A stretch of 8,100 nt of DNA. It comes from Clostridia bacterium (lineage in GTDB: Bacteria; Bacillota_A; Clostridia; Oscillospirales; CAG-382). The notes under the pieces are model-generated. The model searched no databases. It was not told the DNA's origin and was given only the letters and a program-made list of their open reading frames with translations. Position numbers and translations under genes: made by a program. Positions 5,794 through 8,100 of the stretch are shown piece after piece. The first letter of the stretch is position 1. Each line of letters starts with the position of its first letter. The DNA is taken from NCBI GenBank assembly GCA_017614095.1, contig JAGACN010000182.1, forward strand, positions 1 to 8,100, in the 5' to 3' direction.

Positions 5794-6219
5794 TTACCAT
5801 TTTTTGAACCAATCCAGCAGCGACATCTTTTTCGGCTGGGGTTTCCGGCTCAGACTCGCGACCAGATAGGCCGCGCTGCCGATGATGGCGGCACCGCAAA
5901 TGACGTAAGGGGCGGCTTTCCGCCAGGTGAACGCCGGCTTTGCGGCTTCTTTCCGCTTTTCCTTTTTCGCGCTTTTCCGTTTGCATGCGGACGCTTCTTC
6001 GGCGTTCTGCAATCCGTCGACGGCTTCGCAAAGTCCGTCGCAGGCCTGCCGCAGCGTCTCGTCATCCGCTTTCCAGTTCTGCAGCGCCACCTTGGCCAGA
6101 CCGATGGCTTCGATCAGTCGGTCGCAGCTTTCTTTGGTATAGGTCTGCTCGTCCAGCAGAAGAGAAGCGGAATCGGTCAGTTCGCGCAATTCGGTGCGTA
6201 CGTCTTTTTCCTGTTCCAT
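5794..6219 (-). CDS. FIVAR-like helical protein with one membrane segment
   Basis: This is a 141-residue protein that I do not recognise as a named family. Residues about 8-72 read like a FIVAR-type three-helix module: LLLDEQTYTKESCDRLIEAI, then AKVALQNWKADDETLRQAC and GLCEAVDGL, with the characteristic YTxES turn. A strongly basic stretch follows (80-101, mostly Lys/Arg), then one hydrophobic segment (about 103-123, YVICGAAIIGSAAYLVA). A short basic tail ends LLDWFKKW. There is no N-terminal signal peptide, so the helical part may lie in the cytoplasm, or the protein may use a signal-anchor topology. The ATG begins 1 nt after the aminopeptidase TAG with only a weak GGGTG upstream, so translation is probably coupled. 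FIVAR modules usually sit on the cell surface, which makes this arrangement odd. Confidence 0.7.
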   Translation of the reverse strand: MEQEKDVRTELRELTDSASLLLDEQTYTKESCDRLIEAIGLAKVALQNWKADDETLRQACDGLCEAVDGLQNAEEASACKRKSAKKEKRKEAAKPAFTWRKAAPYVICGAAIIGSAAYLVASLSRKPQPKKMSLLDWFKKW

Positions 6220-6220
6220 A

Positions 6221-7447
6221 CTAGATCACCCAGTTTCCGTCACGGAAGACCGGCGTCGCTTTTCCGTCCTTGTATCCGGTGATGGACAGGTCCGCCGTGC
6301 CGATCATGAAATCGACGTGGACCTGAGACTCGTTGACGCCCATCTCCTTCATTTCTTCTTTGGACAGGTTTTCAAATCCGTCCACGCAGCTGGTGTAGCC
6401 GTTTCCGACGGCCACATGGCAGCGCGCGTTCTCGTCGAAGAGCGTATTGTAGTAAAGGATGCGCTGATTGCTGATCGGCGAATCGAACGGGACCAGCGCC
6501 AGCTCGCCCAGCATCTTCGAGCCCTGATCGGCGTTCAGAATGGAATCCAGCGCCTCTTTCCCGACGCGGGCGTCCCAGAAAACGGCTTTCCCGTCTTCGA
6601 AATCGATGTAGAAATCCTCGATCAGGTTGCCCTGGTAGGACAGCGGCATCGACGCCACGAGACGGCCGTCGCACTGCCCTTTCATCGGGGTCGTGAAGAC
6701 TTCCTCCGTCGGCATGTTCGGATTGAAGAAGACGCCCTGCAGGGTGGACTCCCCGCCCGCGCACCAGTTGGATTTCGGCATCAGCTTGCAGCGGAAGTCG
6801 GTTCCGTTGGAACTCTTGTATTCCAGATAATCGAAGCGGTATCCGTTCAGCAGGCGGCACCGTTCGGCCCTATCCGTGTTTTTCCGGTCCCACTCCTCCA
6901 GCGGGTCGTTGTCGGCATTCACCAGACAGGTCTCGAAAATGCAGTCCCACAGCTTGCGGACCGCGGCGGCCGGCGTTTTGTCCGGGAACATCTTTTTCGC
7001 CCATTTTTTGCCCGGAACGGCGGCCACGCACCATTGATACCGGTTTTCCATCTGATCGTTGAACGGCTTGACGATGGGATAGGTGTTCGCGCGGACGCGG
7101 CGAAGCTTGTCCATGTCCATCCCTTTCATGCCGTCGGGATCGCCGGAGAGCAGCGACAGGAAGGCCGGCAGCTCCTCGGCGCGGTATTTCAGTTTTTCCA
7201 GTTGCCAGTTCGCGAATTCCGACAGGTTCTTGACGGAGCAGTAGCGGTAGTGCGCCTTCATGACGGCCTGGTTCGCCCAGTCCACCTCCACCGATTTCGC
7301 GCCGGCTTTGTAAGCTTCGCGCACGAGGATCTCGACGAACGGAGCGATCTCCGTCGACGCGCGGATGACCAGTCTTTGTTTCTTCTGCAGATTCACGCCG
7401 CGCTTGACCAGCAGGCGGGCGTATTTGCGTTCACGGGATAATCTCAT
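6221..7447 (-). CDS. M29-family metallo-aminopeptidase (AmpS/PepS type)
   Basis: This is a 408-residue cytosolic exopeptidase that removes N-terminal residues from peptides using a two-metal (zinc or cobalt) centre; the family length is about 410. The N-terminal domain begins with the typical KYARLLVKRGVNLQKKQ and contains ASTEIAPFVEILVREAYKAGA. The catalytic domain has NMPTEEVFTTP (Glu249), MLGELALVP (Glu315), NARCHVAVGNGY (His344, Tyr351) and SQVHVDFMIGTADLSITG (His377, Asp379). These match in order and spacing the six metal ligands known for this family. All are present, so the enzyme should be active. GGAGG lies six bases before the ATG. Downstream, the FIVAR-like gene starts after a 1-nt gap; upstream, a hairpin separates it from yajC by about 78 bases. 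Its role is probably general peptide turnover. Confidence 0.95.
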   Translation of the reverse strand: MRLSRERKYARLLVKRGVNLQKKQRLVIRASTEIAPFVEILVREAYKAGAKSVEVDWANQAVMKAHYRYCSVKNLSEFANWQLEKLKYRAEELPAFLSLLSGDPDGMKGMDMDKLRRVRANTYPIVKPFNDQMENRYQWCVAAVPGKKWAKKMFPDKTPAAAVRKLWDCIFETCLVNADNDPLEEWDRKNTDRAERCRLLNGYRFDYLEYKSSNGTDFRCKLMPKSNWCAGGESTLQGVFFNPNMPTEEVFTTPMKGQCDGRLVASMPLSYQGNLIEDFYIDFEDGKAVFWDARVGKEALDSILNADQGSKMLGELALVPFDSPISNQRILYYNTLFDENARCHVAVGNGYTSCVDGFENLSKEEMKEMGVNESQVHVDFMIGTADLSITGYKDGKATPVFRDGNWVI

Positions 7448-7471
7448 AAAGCACCTCCATCCCTAAAAGGG

Positions 7472-7507
7472 AAAGCATACAAAACCGCAAAAGGCTGTAT
7501 GCTTTCG
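7472..7507 (-). terminator. Hairpin after yajC, probable terminator or attenuator
   Basis: GAAAGCATACA (7472-7482) pairs perfectly with 7497-7507, an 11-bp stem around a 14-base loop. On the minus strand it is followed by CCTTTTAGGG, a modest T-run. It sits between the yajC stop and the aminopeptidase ribosome binding site, so it may reduce read-through or protect mRNA ends. No convincing promoter for the aminopeptidase was found, so some read-through is likely. Confidence 0.6.
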
Positions 7508-7524
7508 TTCCCAAATCCACTTGT

Positions 7525-7893
7525 TTATTTTTTCAGCTTCGGCTTCTTTTCCGTTTCTTCGACGGGGTGCGCCTTCTCCTCGACGGAGCGGACGGCCCAT
7601 TTCTGGACCTGCAGACGGGTGCGGTTGGCACCGGTCTCGATCAGCAGCATGTCGCCCTTGACGCGGACGACGACGCCGACGATGCCGCCGACGGTGGAGA
7701 TGACGTCGCCGATCTCAATGCTGTTGCGCATCTGGGCGGCTTCCTTCTCCTGCTTTTTCTGCGGACGGTAGAGGAAGAAGTAGAAAACGAGACCCAGGAC
7801 GATGATCATACCGCCCATCATGAGCAGGCTCATCAGGTCGAATCCGCCCGATCCGGACTGCGCGGTGCTGGCAGAAAGAGTGAAAAAGTTCAT
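7525..7893 (-). CDS. yajC: Preprotein translocase subunit YajC
   Basis: YajC is an accessory membrane subunit of the Sec translocon that works with SecD/SecF. The 122-residue protein has a short N-terminal tail, one membrane segment (about 20-42, LMSLLMMGGMIIVLGLVFYF) and the diagnostic FYFFLYRPQKKQEKE (37-51). A small beta-rich cytosolic domain follows: MRNSIEIGDVISTVGGIVGVV and KGDMLLIETG. The C-terminal tail is charged and Lys-rich. AAAGGA lies 7 bases before the ATG, and the upstream gene stops only 12 bases before it, so the two are co-transcribed. In many Firmicutes yajC lies near tgt, queA, ruvB or secDF; none of these is visible here. Identification is firm. Confidence 0.95.
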   Translation of the reverse strand: MNFFTLSASTAQSGSGGFDLMSLLMMGGMIIVLGLVFYFFLYRPQKKQEKEAAQMRNSIEIGDVISTVGGIVGVVVRVKGDMLLIETGANRTRLQVQKWAVRSVEEKAHPVEETEKKPKLKK

Positions 7894-7905
7894 GGTATGT
7901 TCCTT

Positions 7906-8100
7906 TCAAAATTGAATTCGTTGAATGGCTGTGCACCGACCCGTTCCCGCGTCGATGGTGAACAGCGCGCCGTTCATGCGGCAAGCGCCTTTGGCTTCCG
8001 CGATCGGCTTCCGGACATGCATCCTATAAAAAGGCAGGACGGCAGCGGTATCTCCGCCGATGATGGATTCCGTCACGCCGGTCATGCCCAGATCGGACAG
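7906..8100 (-). CDS. C-terminal part of an unrecognised protein (runs off the right edge)
   Basis: An open minus-strand frame enters from the window edge and runs 64 codons to a TGA at 7906-7908. The visible sequence begins LSDLGMTGVTESIIGGDTAA, then VLPFYRMHVRKPIAEAKGAC, and includes MNGALFTIDAGTGRCTAIQ before the end. Codon use resembles the neighbours and the stop is 12 bases upstream of yajC, within its leader, as expected for an operon partner. The start and most of the protein lie outside the window. I do not recognise the family. The Gly-rich IIGGDTAAVL and ALFTIDAGTG stretches look like strand-loop elements of an alpha/beta or beta domain, but no catalytic motif can be named. Confidence 0.65.
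   Translation of the reverse strand: MSDLGMTGVTESIIGGDTAAVLPFYRMHVRKPIAEAKGACRMNGALFTIDAGTGRCTAIQRIQF

Noticed and set aside
4930..6282. Plus-strand open frame of 450 codons opposite the second isomerase and the FIVAR-like gene
   Set aside because: Antisense shadow: it begins inside a terminator, has no ribosome binding site, and has low-complexity Arg/Phe/Gly composition.
6194..7441. Plus-strand open frame of 415 codons opposite the aminopeptidase
   Set aside because: It mirrors almost exactly the extent of the M29 gene, whose metal ligands are all present on the other strand. It has no independent start signal.

Overview
The window looks like chromosome from a fairly GC-rich, Gram-positive-type anaerobe, most likely a member of the Clostridia/Firmicutes. 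Evidence for this is the strong AGGAGG-type ribosome binding sites, TTG start use, an M29 metallo-aminopeptidase, a FIVAR-like helical protein and a lipoprotein with a classical lipobox. The placement is inference, since there is no rRNA or marker gene to fix it. Gene packing is dense and no stretch above 300 bases lacks a gene.

Layout, left to right. (1) About 7-1121 is an IS630-family insertion sequence, visibly richer in A+T than its surroundings. Its transposase is split into two overlapping minus-strand frames, joined by what looks like a programmed -1 ribosomal frameshift at an A-AAA-AAA heptamer with a Shine-Dalgarno-like AGGAGG 13 nt upstream. (2) From 1185 to 3455 a three-gene minus-strand operon, with its own promoter at 3495-3523, encodes in transcription order a COG2426-type small exporter (TTG start), a TIM-barrel sugar phosphate isomerase/epimerase, and a short Gfo/Idh/MocA-like oxidoreductase. 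A 13-bp perfect hairpin at 1136-1165 separates the operon from the IS. (3) From 3614 a divergent plus-strand transcription unit encodes the Maf nucleotide pyrophosphatase and a small lipoprotein with a PsbP/DcrB-like look. (4) A terminator at about 4895-4931 lies between convergent genes. (5) From 4948 to the right edge all genes are on the minus strand. In transcription order they are an unrecognised partial gene at the edge, yajC (Sec accessory subunit), a hairpin, an M29 aminopeptidase, a FIVAR-like single-span membrane protein (1 nt after the aminopeptidase stop), and a second sugar phosphate isomerase/epimerase.

Functionally, the two TIM-barrel isomerases and the oxidoreductase suggest oxidation and isomerisation of a sugar, inositol or keto-sugar, but the substrate cannot be read from sequence. 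Maf, YajC and the aminopeptidase are housekeeping or quality-control functions. I see no defence locus, CRISPR array, tRNA or rRNA, and no convincing new multi-gene system. The most interesting items are the frameshift signal in the IS, the Gfo/Idh-like protein lacking the usual glycine motif, and the FIVAR-like membrane protein without a signal peptide.
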